Assembly (NCBI RefSeq): GCF_910592395.1 | Contig: NC_088320.1 | Location: 3,846,001 to 3,910,000 of the forward strand | Direction: 5' to 3' | DNA length: 64,000 bases | DNA from: Lineus longissimus | Taxonomy: Eukaryota > Nemertea > Pilidiophora > Heteronemertea > Lineidae | Part shown: piece after piece, positions 48,004 to 61,100 of the stretch | Layout: every line of letters begins with the position of its first letter | Position numbering within the stretch: the stretch's first letter is position 1 | Position numbers and translations under genes: made by a program | The notes under the pieces: generated by a model | Told to the model about the DNA's origin: nothing | What the model saw: only the letters and a program-made list of their open reading frames with translations | The model's database searches: none

Positions 48004-51000
48004 TCATCAAGAATATCCACTAATTATCTCCTGATTTTTCTTCGGATGCATAATCCCAAGAAGATTCTAGGTTAATTTTAGGTCTCACTTATTCACGTTC
48101 TTCCAAAGTTTACATGATTCTTGTTAGATTTTGGTTTAACATTTCGAACCAGTGAATGCAAGAATCATATAGGAGTCGTACAGAAAGCTAAATAAGATTT
48201 GTAATCAATTCTATTTACGAATAATAGCAGGATTTTCATACCAGAAGCCGAGCTACCTAAACATCTAATTAGTAAACTACTAATTGACAAGAGATACTTA
48301 GAGAGCAGTCGTGAATCGGCAGTAACACACTTAGATAAAAAGGCTTTTCAACTTTTGAAAGACCAATGAACGCAACTTCGCACCCATCTAAACGTTTTTG
48401 GCCAAAAATAAAAAACAAAATCTCTAAAGGTGTTAGAGATTTCGAAAAACCTTTGGGGGTGTTTTCTTTTGCTGAAATGAAAGTAAGGGTTGCATAGTTT
48501 CTTTTGCCCGAAAGTTCTCTTTAAAGGTTTGGCAAAAGCTCAAAAACCTACTGAGAATGAAGAACATTACGTTATCACTGTTTACTCTTCCATTAGAGAC
48601 AGGGTTCCAACCATTCCTGCGAGGAAGGCCAATATGTATAATTAAGACTCCTTCTCACCTAGCAGCCTGTAATGTTCTGAGTGTTGCCTGACTTACATTT
48701 TCCCTCTTGTTTTCAGAACTCGGGGATTACAAGAATGACGTATTTTTTCTGTGTTCTGTTGAAAAGTCATGGTTGTTCTAGTTGTCAATTTATAGGGGTA
48801 CTGGAAATTATTAGGAACATTATTTTAAAGAACATTATACCAGTTGTTCGAAGCAGGTTTAGGACTGTAATGAGTAAATAATTCTGAACTTATTCCGGGG
48901 TATTCTTCAAAGAATCAAAACGTTTCGTCTTCTTCCTATCAAATGGTATCTTCCATCAGGTTGGGTCCTTTGTTCTTTCATGACAACACGCTGAACGAAA
49001 TGTGGCTGAAATTTAACAAAGAAATCGGCATAATTCCATTTTTTGAGAACCAATGAAACTAGCACATGACGTACATAAGTTACCTTGTGTATATATGCAT
49101 ATATGGCTGTAGTTCAAAGAGCTTTAAAGTTGATCATTTCAATTGACGTATTGAAAGTATCGAAAATAACTAAAACGCTACAGAGGGCAATACGTCTACA
49201 GAAAAATTTCTCTTCAAGAAGGAAAGATAATAGGCCTATGTCTCTTCGTTTTTCAAATTTTGTCGAAAGGTCTTGAACTATGATGATAAAAGTTGTCTCA
49301 TGGTGATTTGTCAAATCAGTTGGCTAAGACTATGACATGTAGCATATACTTGGACATATGGATGTCTTAATAAAATTCAAAATGAAAGCACTGCGGCAAC
49401 AAAATGAAGGTATCATTATGAAAGAACAGACGATGAAATGCAGTCAGAAAGCAAGCTTGCCCGTGAGTGTTATAAAAGTAGGTTTTCTGAGTGGTGAAAT
49501 GACTGATCTATACAAAATATTCTCTTTGAAATCAATGTCCATATAACTACGGGCCATGCATGTTGCGACCGTCTTGATGAGGTACAAACATGCCGCCACC
49601 AAACGCTTAGGTATTGGTAGCATATCATTTTGAAATATGATTATGCATATAATGATATGCATCAACATCATCATTCAGAAAACTCGACCATGCCCCCGAA
49701 GAGTACATCGTGACCTGGTTGCTGGCTTTAATGCGTCTGGCGTCGGCACATCATACGGGCGAATAATAACGCGGCGGTGCCAAATCGAACAGGCAGAAAA
49801 TTGTTAAAAACTTCATTTGAATATCTACATAGTCTTTGGAGCTCCTATTGATTTATGCATGTGGGCTACACAGTACATTTTGATATACAGTATTTTATAC
49901 TGTATTTTGAAAAATCTTAAAGGGTATTTTTCACAGAAATAAAAAGATTAACAGCTTGTGAAAAAAACTCAAAGGGCTTTCATGCTAAAAGGCCAAAACC
50001 TGAAAGATTCTTTATTTTTAAGAGTGTATGCGAAAGCCAAAGTCCCCGTTTCGAATCACGCCACGGTCACTTTTTAAAATTTTCTTTCTGTGATTTTTCT
50101 CATAATTTCTGTGTCAACATATGCGACAATATCTCACAATATCTTTCATTTTCAGTTTCTAGAAGGGATGCTATTGTACATTTGTCAGCCAGCGTATCGC
50201 AAAAATAAAGCCTCAAATATTGCGGCTCTGCTTTTATATATATATGAAACCCATGGACTTATTGCTACTTAAAACTAGCAGACTCCCTTATGAAGAAAAA
50301 ATGAATAAAAAACAGTCGAAGCTGGGATTTTATTATTTTGACTCTATTCCTGGTAACCCCTTTACCATACTTTTGTATTGTATGACAGTGCTGTCACATT
50401 TGTACTTTGTTTGATTGCCAGTCATGCCATACAGTGCCGCTGAGTACAGAACTACAAAAAAACATGACAATATGATATAATAATGATAATTATATCATAT
50501 TATGATATACAGTTTGTGAATGACAAATTGGTTTTCAGTCGATTAAGGAAAAAATCCAAGAATTAGGAACTCATCATCCAAAGTCTACAGGATCAGCACT
50601 AATCATTAATCAACTCTGGATATGACACGATAGAATAGGCTAAGCCTTTTGATTCACCACTCAACATGGCTTGCGAGAAGAATGGTGTTATGATATCGTG
50701 ACTAAAAATCTGCTGAGATTCCAAGCTTCTTGTCTGATCTTTGAAACATTTTCTTCTTGGTGATTTACAAGATTCTTGTAAGATTCTGCTGATGCAGGTT
50801 TAGGGTTTTTAACCAGAGTTTTAGAAGACTTATGTATTCAGTTAATAAGAAAGTGACACGACCTTCAACAAGACATCATCTTGGGTTTACTTCACGTCCT
50901 GTGATCCCCATTCTTTTGGAGCTTTTAAAACAGTACAATAGCTCAGTGTCCGAGGTCCTGATGCCAGCAATCATCCTAGTTGCCAGCTAATCCAGAGGAG

Positions 51001-53301
51001 CTAAAAACAAGAGCCAACTGATTGCCTCGTTACGAGTCTGTGAGCGACTAACCAAAAAAAAACATGTGACGTGATCCCAATTTGATGAATACTCCGACCA
51101 TAATTATTGCTTGTCTTGGGTCCTATTGATTCCAGCTTTAATCGCTTCGCTCTACAAATCACCAGTATACCCTAATCTGTCTAACATACGTTTCGGGTGG
51201 CTGTAATTTGTTTTCCGTTGGTGTGAGATGCTTTCTAATGTGTTTTGGTCATTGGCCATAGTTTTGAGTGAAGGGTTTCACAGATAAGACGGAAACATAC
51301 ATATATGTTGCTTTCCTGGTCACCTTGCTGATCGAAGCCATACGCATCTACGTCACACCTTGCTGCCAAAGAACAAAGGCCCTGTGCATGAAACGGTAGT
51401 CTGGAGAAAAGCCTTACGATGTGGACAAAAATTCAACGGGTACTAATATTCGTCCGACCGCGCATCGTCAATTAGATGACTTGGGGGGCCTTACCTCAAG
51501 AACCACCCTTTGTTGTCTCCAATTCGAGATCCAGGCAAGGATTTGTAGGGTCTTCGACACACTAGTTCAAACGATGTTTTGTGAGCTAAGTAAAATCACT
51601 TGAACAATCGATTCCGTTGTCATCAACAAACAGTCGTGTATTGAATAACTTCGGAAAGTCTTCGAAGTTTAACAAGACGTTTCTAATAGCTTGGCGTGAT
51701 CCGGCATGCCCTTTCAAAAATGAATGTACGTCACAAAGATGACCGTGAAATCGTTATTTTGAATACTGATGGAATAACATCACATAATATACGAGCGACT
51801 TCCCCTTCCTGCACCCTGCTGAATGAACAAACCGCCAATCTCCGCAAAATCAGATGAACTCCAATAATAAATCTTTCCCAGCCATCACTAGGAGGAAACG
51901 TTTCCATCATCACGAGTTTCGACAATTTTTACCTGTTAATCCGTTATGGTGTTCGATTTATTGCAATATATTGTTTTTGGACAACACAATAAATTCAGTG
52001 TTTCCAGACCTATAGCTGGCTTTTTGGTCGTGGGATGGGCACACTGGTTTTCACGTTTGTGACGCAATTAAATCATGTAAGTCACGCAGGAATGGCGAAA
52101 AGTGGCATGACAGACGCTTTTGTTCGTTCACCTGGCCCATCAAACCCTAGTATTTCAGGAATTACGCACCTTTGGTAGATAAATTAAGTCCAGGGAGATG
52201 ACTTTAAATCTGACAATTTGGTCGAATTGCTTGCCTTATATTTTATGTTACTATAAAGATGAAAGAAACTAAATTCTAGACAAACACAAATCAGCCATCT
52301 CTTCATCCCTTCGATATTTACACGGCTAAGGCTTTCTGAAATAGGCTGGATGTTTCCTATCTGCCATGTTTGCGGTTTTGGGAACATACCAGCAAATTAT
52401 ATGACGTTTTAAAAAGGTGATAACTTTCTATTGTAGATATAAAAAAAATATTGATATTGAGGGTGCCCACAGAATCAAACTTTTTCATCATGACAGAGGC
52501 GCGTAATTTATGAACAGTGTTTTATCACTTTCACTCATCGGGGCGTTGGTTCAACATTGATTCATGGGGCGTTTACGTAATGGTTATTTAGGTGAGATGT
52601 ATGGTTTATTAAAATCACATGGTATTGACACTAACGTTTTGATTTGTGAGAAAATGCAAGAAAACGTGACCGCTCGCGTTAATTTTCTTCTGTTTTATGG
52701 TAATAACTAAACTATTGAGTTGGTCAGAACTTGCTGCAGCTAAATGATCAGGGTGCTGAATATTCTTAAACGCTAACTTGAAGCATAAAAACGAATACAT
52801 GTATGATATCTATGGAAATATTGCTTCCAATTAATCCCAACTCACAGTGTTAGCATATAACAGCCTACCAGAAATCGGGAAAGGCTAGCAGAAGAAGACG
52901 ACGCATGAAAGAAGAAAGAAAAATGAGCACAACATACACCCAACTAGTTGTCAAAAGTAAAAGAATAAAGCACGGTTCTTTCGTCCATTCCCATACACCC
53001 TCTGTAATCAATCAGCTGTTCAATCTACAGGCCTATCACCACATGTTGAGATCGGCTTTTCAAAGTGAAATGTTCACATTTTTGCATAACAATATTATGA
53101 GGGAGAGACAAAATGGCGAAGTCATAGTCACATTATGGTTTATAGAACATTTGAGTTATTTATATTCATGATCCAGTTCATATTTGCACAAATTAGTGTG
53201 AGAGTCATGATGATATCGATGTAGATTAAATTATCATCATTAAAACGACGCCATGCATCTGCCTTGAGCATTATGGCAGAGCACATTACATAATTCTGAT
53301 C

Positions 53302-53590
53302 GAGTTTTGCGAACGTATTAAAAATTCATTTACACTTTTCAAATTTTGCAAGCATATTACACATTTAGTATGGGGAAGAGGGTAGTCGAGCATATTACAA
53401 TAATTTGCAGTTTTACGAGAAGATTTTCAAGATGTTACAGCATTTGTTTTAAGATATCACAACATGTTGTAAAAGTGTGGATAGCATGTACAATTTTTCG
53501 TAAGATTTTACGAGTACAGCCAGCATGTCATGTCAATGTTTTTGAGCAACAGTTGCTATAGTTCTGCAAGCATATTACAATTTTGCAAGT
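53302..53590. repeat. Degenerate AGCATATTACA repeats
   Basis: Copies of TTTTGCAAGCATATTACA and close variants occur near 53343, 53386 and 53561, with weaker ones between. Related strings (GCGTATTACAACAATTTGC and TTTTGCGAGCATAGTGCACC) appear at about 55920-56010. They look like decayed members of one short-unit repeat. Confidence 0.55.
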
Positions 53591-54927
53591 ATCCGTATAA
53601 AAACAATCTCACATAGCTAAAAAGAGCGTTTTATTTGCCGAATAAATGTTTATTATTCAAACAAGCCACACCGAGTATTGACAGTCGCCAGATTTTTAAT
53701 CCACTTCAAAAATCAACTTCCCATTTTTTCTCATTAATGTTCAAAAGATGACAATCATCCATAAAGATGATAAGGCGCAGACCCAGACTGTCTGAAACAG
53801 CTTCACTCGCCAGATTAATGTTTAAAACATTAATAATTTATGTTGTTATTTAGAACGTTCATCGGAGTAACCAGCAAATTCAATAAAGCCTCCTTTACTA
53901 TTTTGTAATGCATTTCAATTGCAAAGGAAACGCTGATGAAACCTTATTGAGAAGCGAAAACGTCTTACGCGCAGATACAGTAAGCAACCTGTTTTAGACT
54001 TCAGAAAACCCATTTTATTCTACATCCAGAACTAGATTCATGATCTGATGTCTATTTAGGTCTCTTACCAAGTCAAAATCATTTTTAAATGAAAAATGAA
54101 ACTTTATGTTACTCGTTTGCATGATGTGTTTTGGCGCCGGTGTAATTCGACGTATTTATGTGTTGCAATGAAAGGGAAATATTGTTTCAAAGATTCAAAA
54201 ATACTAGATTTAGACTGTTATCAGCAGCATATAGCTTTATAACGAAACAGGTATAACGCTAATTGGATAAACATGAACGATAACCCGTGTTTAAACATAT
54301 TTTTCTGCTCCAGACCATGCAAAAGAGGAGGTGTGCCCCTTGTGTTTGAATATAATATGTTACTCACAAAAACATGGCAATCACTTTATCGTCCAGTTAT
54401 AAAAAAGGCTGTCATTGTTAAAACAATCTAAAAGTGCACAACTATACTATTCCCATACAAATAACAGTTTGTCATATCTAATACAGAACAACGTCTCCAG
54501 TTTGATAATATCCCTATTTGATCAGCTCCATAAAATATCAATCCTCTTACTAGTGATATTTTAGAAACCATAACAAGTCCAAATCATCTATTATTTATTA
54601 ACAGGTGCAGTTGGTAAAAAGGTTCATAGAATTTCCTGGCAATGGTATCACAATTTACCTAATTACCAATATTTCGTTTGTTTCACCTTTTCAGAGACAG
54701 GTCAAACATTGCCTGCCGTTCTGTCTTTTGGCAGGACAAACCTTTTGTTTGATGCACCCCAAAATACCATTAATGTTAAGTAACACTTGAAATACAGTCG
54801 GAAAATAATAATGTAAACAACCCGCACATCACGTCATTATTAGCAGTAGTTTTTCTACATTTTTTATTCTGCATCTAATTTTATTCAGGGCAACAGAGTA
54901 CACATCTGACAGGTCCCGATGTTACGA

Positions 54928-54940
54928 GCGCTCTGATTGG
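54928..54940 (+). promoter_or_regulatory. Inverted CCAAT (NF-Y-type) box
   Basis: GCGCTCTGATTGG is identical over 13 bases to the element in front of Lox4 at 18665. It lies 53 bp upstream of the candidate start codon at 54993. Promoter activity is inferred. Confidence 0.25.
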
Positions 54941-54992
54941 CTGGTGCAGCGTATTCATCCGAGTGTGCAAGTAGTGCAGGCTGAGCGCAAAA

Positions 54993-55113
54993 ATGGCTGA
55001 TAGGAGGGAACGTGGAATGAATAGTACTAGCAGAGACCCCTTTTGCCCTGAAAACTCGGGGATTATGCGTAGAAGAAAAAGAAAAGGACCAGGCGTTTGT
55101 AGCTTTAGAAAAG
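54993..55113 (+). CDS. Candidate small first coding exon, unknown product
   Basis: An ATG with a strong Kozak context (AAAAATGGC) opens 40 codons plus one base, then AAAG/GTATGT matches a splice donor. The frame would stop seven bases past the donor. The peptide begins MADRRERGMNSTSRDPFCPE and contains the basic block MRRRKRKGPG. A CCAAT box lies upstream. No downstream exon was recognised, so a non-coding transcript or chance remain possible. Confidence 0.2.
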
Positions 55114-58100
55114 GTATGTAGCATTTCGAGAAAATTAGAGAATTTCGCCAAAAACACCCTCATCGGGCGGTTTTATTGGCTTACTCCCAGTTTAAAACAC
55201 AATATCGAAACCTCTTCGGTTGCTGCGTCAATTGATAGCAATTAAGGAAAATTTATGATTATCCTGGGTATATTATACATATAAGAGCTATTGGAATAAA
55301 TGTACTGAATTCCAGGATGATTGAACAGTGAGGTGCTTTTAGATATTAATTGCAATTAAGGACATTTTCAAATATATGACATATAAATGAAGTGTTATTG
55401 ATTATAACTGTGTTTTCTGAACAACACGAATGATCATCTGAATGAAAAGAATTACCGGCTTAGTAAGTCTAGGTACTACTCAAGGGGTAAATCATTTGCT
55501 TTTTAAAATTCAAACTGACAGCCAAGATCTTCTCAACAAAGAGCAATACTTTTTGGATGAATATTGTACGCTGCAACAAGTGAAAGGAAGATTCTTTGCA
55601 ATAATGGTATTGATAAGCTCAATTTGGAATTTGCACATTAGTGGATGCAGTAGGAGCGATTGATCAGGTTCAGATTGTGAATGTTTTGATCAAGAAACAA
55701 TCACCTACAGCTTGCAACATTTAATTAAATGTTGACACATAGATCTAGATCCATGCAATGTAACATATTTGGCACGTAAAAATGACATGCTGGAAGAATA
55801 TTTTTCTTTTTCATTTAAAAAAGTTCTTAAATTCGAAACAACTTGCCTCTCCAATTTCAACACTAGTCTCGAACGCAAAGCGCAGGCTCAAGCATCAAGG
55901 CAACCAATTTTCCAATAATTTGCGGTCAGCGTATTACAACAATTTGCTATTAATGCCAGCATATATTGTCCAAGAACACTTCGTTGAGGTTTTGCGAGCA
56001 TAGTGCACCATTTTGCTGAAATTTAAAAATGCTTACCCTCAGATTATCAGAAAGCCATTAGTAGAATCTTCATCAATATCATCCAGCGGGCTATTCCATA
56101 AGGATCACCCACCAGCCATCTTCACAATGACCTGACAGCTAAAAGATTTAAATAGGCATTTCGGTGATAAAAACACCAAGCAAGGTCTCCCATCAGACTG
56201 AACTAGACATTTTTATGACTCGTCTACCAACTACACTTTCGAATTTCGCATCCAAAATGGTGCCCTGAATTTCATTCAGAACCTGAGACAATACAGCTTT
56301 AAAACAACTCATTTTGGCGGCGATGTCTTTGATGTTTTTGATATTACTGTCATAAAACCATTAAATGTGACCTCAGAGTCAAAATGATTCGGAAGACTGT
56401 GATGTGCGTCTGTGTGGTTTATTCAGACCTAGCATGTGACATGAGCATGATCGAGATAGCCAAGTAAAGTACAATCAATGCAAATGCAAAAAATTGTCCC
56501 GCGAACTCAGTTTGGCAACAGATTGTGATCGAGGTACATGATGTATGCCTTGCCATTCAAAATAGTTAGGCCTACATTAATGGGTCAAAAATATAAATCC
56601 TGTTTCAGATCGATTATTTTGTTTGACGTATCATCACCACAACGAATTCTAGGGAATTCTGTCAACTAGATTATTAAAAGTCTGAGGTAAATACAACCAT
56701 CCGTTTTGAGTAAATCACAAGTGGTTTTGTTCGTTAAACACACTTTTACGAAATATATAAAGCATGTCGAAGCGAATAACCTTTCCGTTTCACCCAAAGG
56801 ACAAAGAACGAGGAAATTTAAGGTCTCAATTTCCAAAAAAGGAACACATACAATAATATCATATCATGAGACACTCGAGATCACAACGTTAAAACAACAA
56901 TGCAATGAGCTACATTAATCAACTGGTCATCTTTCACAAATTAATTCAAGGAGGAGATCACTTTGTGTCATCCGTTGTCCTCTTACTAGTCGTTACGTTA
57001 TAATGTTGCACAATGATATCTAATGTTGGGTGGTCAGTAATCGTTGGTAATTTGATAAAATGGTCTTCAATTGTTGGGTAATCATGCAATAATTCCATAG
57101 TGTGACCTCGTGGGGTTGGGGCCCTTTACAAAACCATCATGATAAAACGAGCTTGAAAACGTTTGCTTCTTCTGTTGATCAAGAAAACATGAATCCGATA
57201 TTCTACAAATATAACTACATTAAATGAGCCAAAAACCTGACTTCGGAATTCAAAACTTAACCGCAGGATTCGAACTTTGAAAATTTGAAGTTTGTTCTAA
57301 ACCTTACTTCGAATAAGAAAAATCAGAACGGTCAACATTGCTTTACCAGATTTCTAACCGAAATTTCTCTAAGAAACTTACTTTAGAACATGAAACTACT
57401 GCATGTTATCATAGAAAATCTAATACTGTTACTATGTCTTGATCAACTTGTATATGTCTTGAGACTTTCACTCTACTCACAATTGCATTCTTTAAAAGTA
57501 CACAGCTGCCGCTCAAAGATCACGCCATGTCTCTAATCATAGTTCTCATAAAGTCTCAAGGGACTGTCTTCATCACTTCTATTACCCGACACAGGTGTTT
57601 GCGAGCAACTTATAAGCATCAGACATATTAGAAGAAGATATCAAGCGATTCTTAATGACCAAATACCATGATACTTCATTCATTAGTTCTTGAAGTATTC
57701 TTTGCAATTAGTCTTTATTGTTTTCCTGTGAAGGTCAACGTCTTAATCATGTCAAGTGTATGCCATAACGACAAACAAAATAAGGATGCATTGCCAAGAG
57801 GAGATGGCTCAAATGCTATGATGTGCCAATATTTCATAACATTATCAACGAAGTTCAGCAGGCCTTGTCTGAATCGAAGTCTTAAAAACATACATTGTCT
57901 TTGATGTATTTATTTGCTTTTATAACTTTTTCTTAAGGAATGCACCATGTTTGGAGCAAGTTGGTACTCAATGCCGATATTTGGGGTGCATTGGTAACTC
58001 CATTTCGCTGGTTAAGGATATCTCCAATGTGAATAAGTGATATCCTTTTGAAGTCGTCTTTGCTTTGTCTGTCTTAGTTTACGCTTTGTGAACAATAGCC

Positions 58101-61100
58101 ATTTGGTTGACGCTTTATAACCTATCCAATTAAGAGAAGTACCTCTATGGACGCTTTCCCACTCAACAGATAATTACCTCACAGAGTCAGCTATTGCGAA
58201 ATTACCACAAAAAAGTTTAATGACACATCATTCAATGCTGTTTGAATAGCCCGCTCATACACCCTAATCGAACTCTGAAACTAACACATGGTCAACTAAT
58301 GTTGTTTAAATTGCGGCGAATGATGGACAAGTATTAGCTGAAGGTACCATAACAGCCGCAATATATGCCAGAAAAAAGCAATCCAAGCATGAAGATGGCA
58401 GTAAGCAGGATGTAATAGGTGTTTGGTGTCTGGGCACCAAATGATAGTAATTTGTACGAAAAACAAGTAAAATGGTGTCCTGTCTTTGTTTTTGTTATTA
58501 GTTAATGGCTAATCGTGCCTCTTTGGTCAGTAATTGTGGCCGAGCACGCAATGTCATTCGGATCAGTTAATTGGCGGCAATGGCTTTTTACCTTTGTTTC
58601 ATGGAAGAAGTTTATCTTAGTCACAATTTTGTGGCAAGTCAGGATAAATTGTATGTCGAAATAAAAAGAAAAGATCACAGGAAACTCCCTGGTTCAGGGG
58701 TGTAGGTATATCAGCAACACATATCAGAACAAGGCAGAGGCTGTATAAAGGCTAGATAAAGATAAATGTGACTGAGCTTTTGAAAAACCTTCAAATCTCT
58801 TTCTTCGGTGAACATAGACTGCAAACCCTGACGGGTTTTCGGAAAATGGAGGAACACAATATATTCTTTGTGCCTCAAAAACACCTCTTGGGAAAAAGTC
58901 CTGCAGGTTTTTCAAAAGCTCGATAACTTTCAAGAGATTGCATGGGAAGGGAAATAACCCTTAAAGAATGGTGTGCTTGGGCCATTCTGACCAACAATAT
59001 CACCCTGAAGATAGTGGCTTCATCCATCTCTTTAATTCTCTAATGTAACGTCTCCTATTCAATGTGTCAAAGCATCACTATGCTTGCATAACACATGTAT
59101 ACAAGCAGCATATCTGTCACCAATGCACTTTGATAAACATTGCTCATTAAAAAGTTATTTTTTAAATTTATAGCGACAAAATGCCAATTCCTGTAGTGCT
59201 GGTATGTATATTTCAATCAAACGGCGGAAGAAATGTTTCACATTGAGGAAATTATCAAGCAAGATTGTGGAGAACACAATTTGAGAGGGTACTTGGTTAT
59301 CGATGCACTTCAGGAAGTAGTCAGCGAAGTGGAATAGCAGCATATAAAGTGACACTAGCCTGAAGCAACATAGTACAAGCAAACAATGGGAAGAGAATGT
59401 ATTAAAAAATAGTTCATATTTGTAAGAGTACAATCATGTGAAAATGAGCAATATGTTCTTATAATGTGGACGTTTATCTTGGTTGATGGACATTTTCCAT
59501 TCAATTTCTTCAAATATCAAGGTCATTTCAACTCATGTTCATTTCCTTTCCTTTCTATGCCAAACACAAAACTTCATTGGATAAGATATATGTACCAAGA
59601 AACAAATCGATTATTCTGTCTGGCGCTATGCCACTTCGTCCATGATCATTTCTTAGTTCCAATCACGCCTACTGTACAGTACCGATAATCCAATAGGTCG
59701 TTAGTGCCCACGCAGGCTGCAACCAAAAAGGCAAATCAATAGGCATATATCTTCTTTAACAATGAGGTAAACAAGTGCTGGCCATTAAGTAAACGTGGGG
59801 CTTCTTAAACAGGTTGGAAATCCATTACGTGGATTAGAATTTGATACAAAATACCCAATAAACAAACTGTAGGTCTGTAATCCTCGTGTCAAAACATAAG
59901 ATGGCCTTATCGCACAACAAGTATTCCCTCTTTCTTTGATTAGGTTTGCAGAGTGCTTTAGTAACACAGTTGCTTGAAATCAAGGCATCCTATTCGTTAG
60001 AGTATATCCTTTTCTAATTCCATTGCCCGATGTTAATTCACATTGGTTAATCCAGGCTTTCGCTAACGATGCCCAGTAATTGCTGCAATGAGTTTGTTAT
60101 AAATCTGTCGCAAAACTGATTGTACTAGAGACTTTGGGTCTCCCTAAATATCCTGCTGGTGCTGGATGTGGCTAACACATTATTGCAGAAGAAGTTGGAG
60201 GGAATTTGTCTATAGAGAACCTTTAGCGCATTTTACTAACATTGGTTTTTCAAAAACATGTGTCCGTCAAAACCTTTTTTTAAAAGTTCATTGATCAAAG
60301 GGTTAGGATGTGTGGATATGATTCAATATGTTAGTTTTAGAAGCAGGGCCCGGATGTTCAAACAAGGTGAAGAAAACATAATAGATTACCGGAAATGACT
60401 TTAAAAGAGATCAGAAGTCACAATCTTTCATTGCCACCTCATCAAGAGACTAAGTTAAGTGAACCCGTGTAAAAACAGAGAAATCACGCAGAGTCATATC
60501 GAATGAAATAAAACAACCATCATTAAAAAGAAAAATAGAAATCATTACAACAGCAACTAGGAACTAATTAGACAATAATTTGATTAATTGAGGCACTGAG
60601 TTCCACACTCAATCAAAATGCCTACAATCAAAATGCAACACCTTTTTTTATACTACACAACATTTTATTTTTTCAAATATTTCTAATTAATTTTAAGTCT
60701 TGTCACTGTGCAACTAATTTGCAATCAACTCATATTAATTTTAGGGAATTAGAAGCAGGAATGGTGCTAACATCACGCTCATTTTAATTGTGTTCCTGGT
60801 AATTATCACTATTTATTGTTTGCTTGTTTTTAAATATCTTATTATTATTAACAACTTTGGGAAAAACCGGATTTCCTCCCTCCCTCCTAAACATAAGTCA
60901 TCATTAAAAAAGAATCAAATTATTTTTTTATTTTTTTCCGACAATTCAAAAATTCAGTCTTTTCAAACAATTTATGTTGACTATTCACCGGAGGTAAAAA
61001 AAGCGGATTTTCTCTCTTCAAGATCTTCTCAATAAATCTTCGTAGAAACTGTCAATATTCTGGTGTTAGTACATTTCCGTAAATCCACTCTTTACTAAAC

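Larger units (their letters stand above)
48004..54992. other. Intergenic DNA, fourth part
   Basis: No recognisable gene. Sequence at 48346-48560 and about 49900-50030 consists of AT-rich self-complementary blocks with GAAAAACCTTT and AAAGGTTT strings, probably MITE relics. A near-palindromic ATATGATATAAT tract lies at about 50470-50510. Degenerate AGCATATTACA repeats lie at 53302-53590. Confidence 0.45.
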
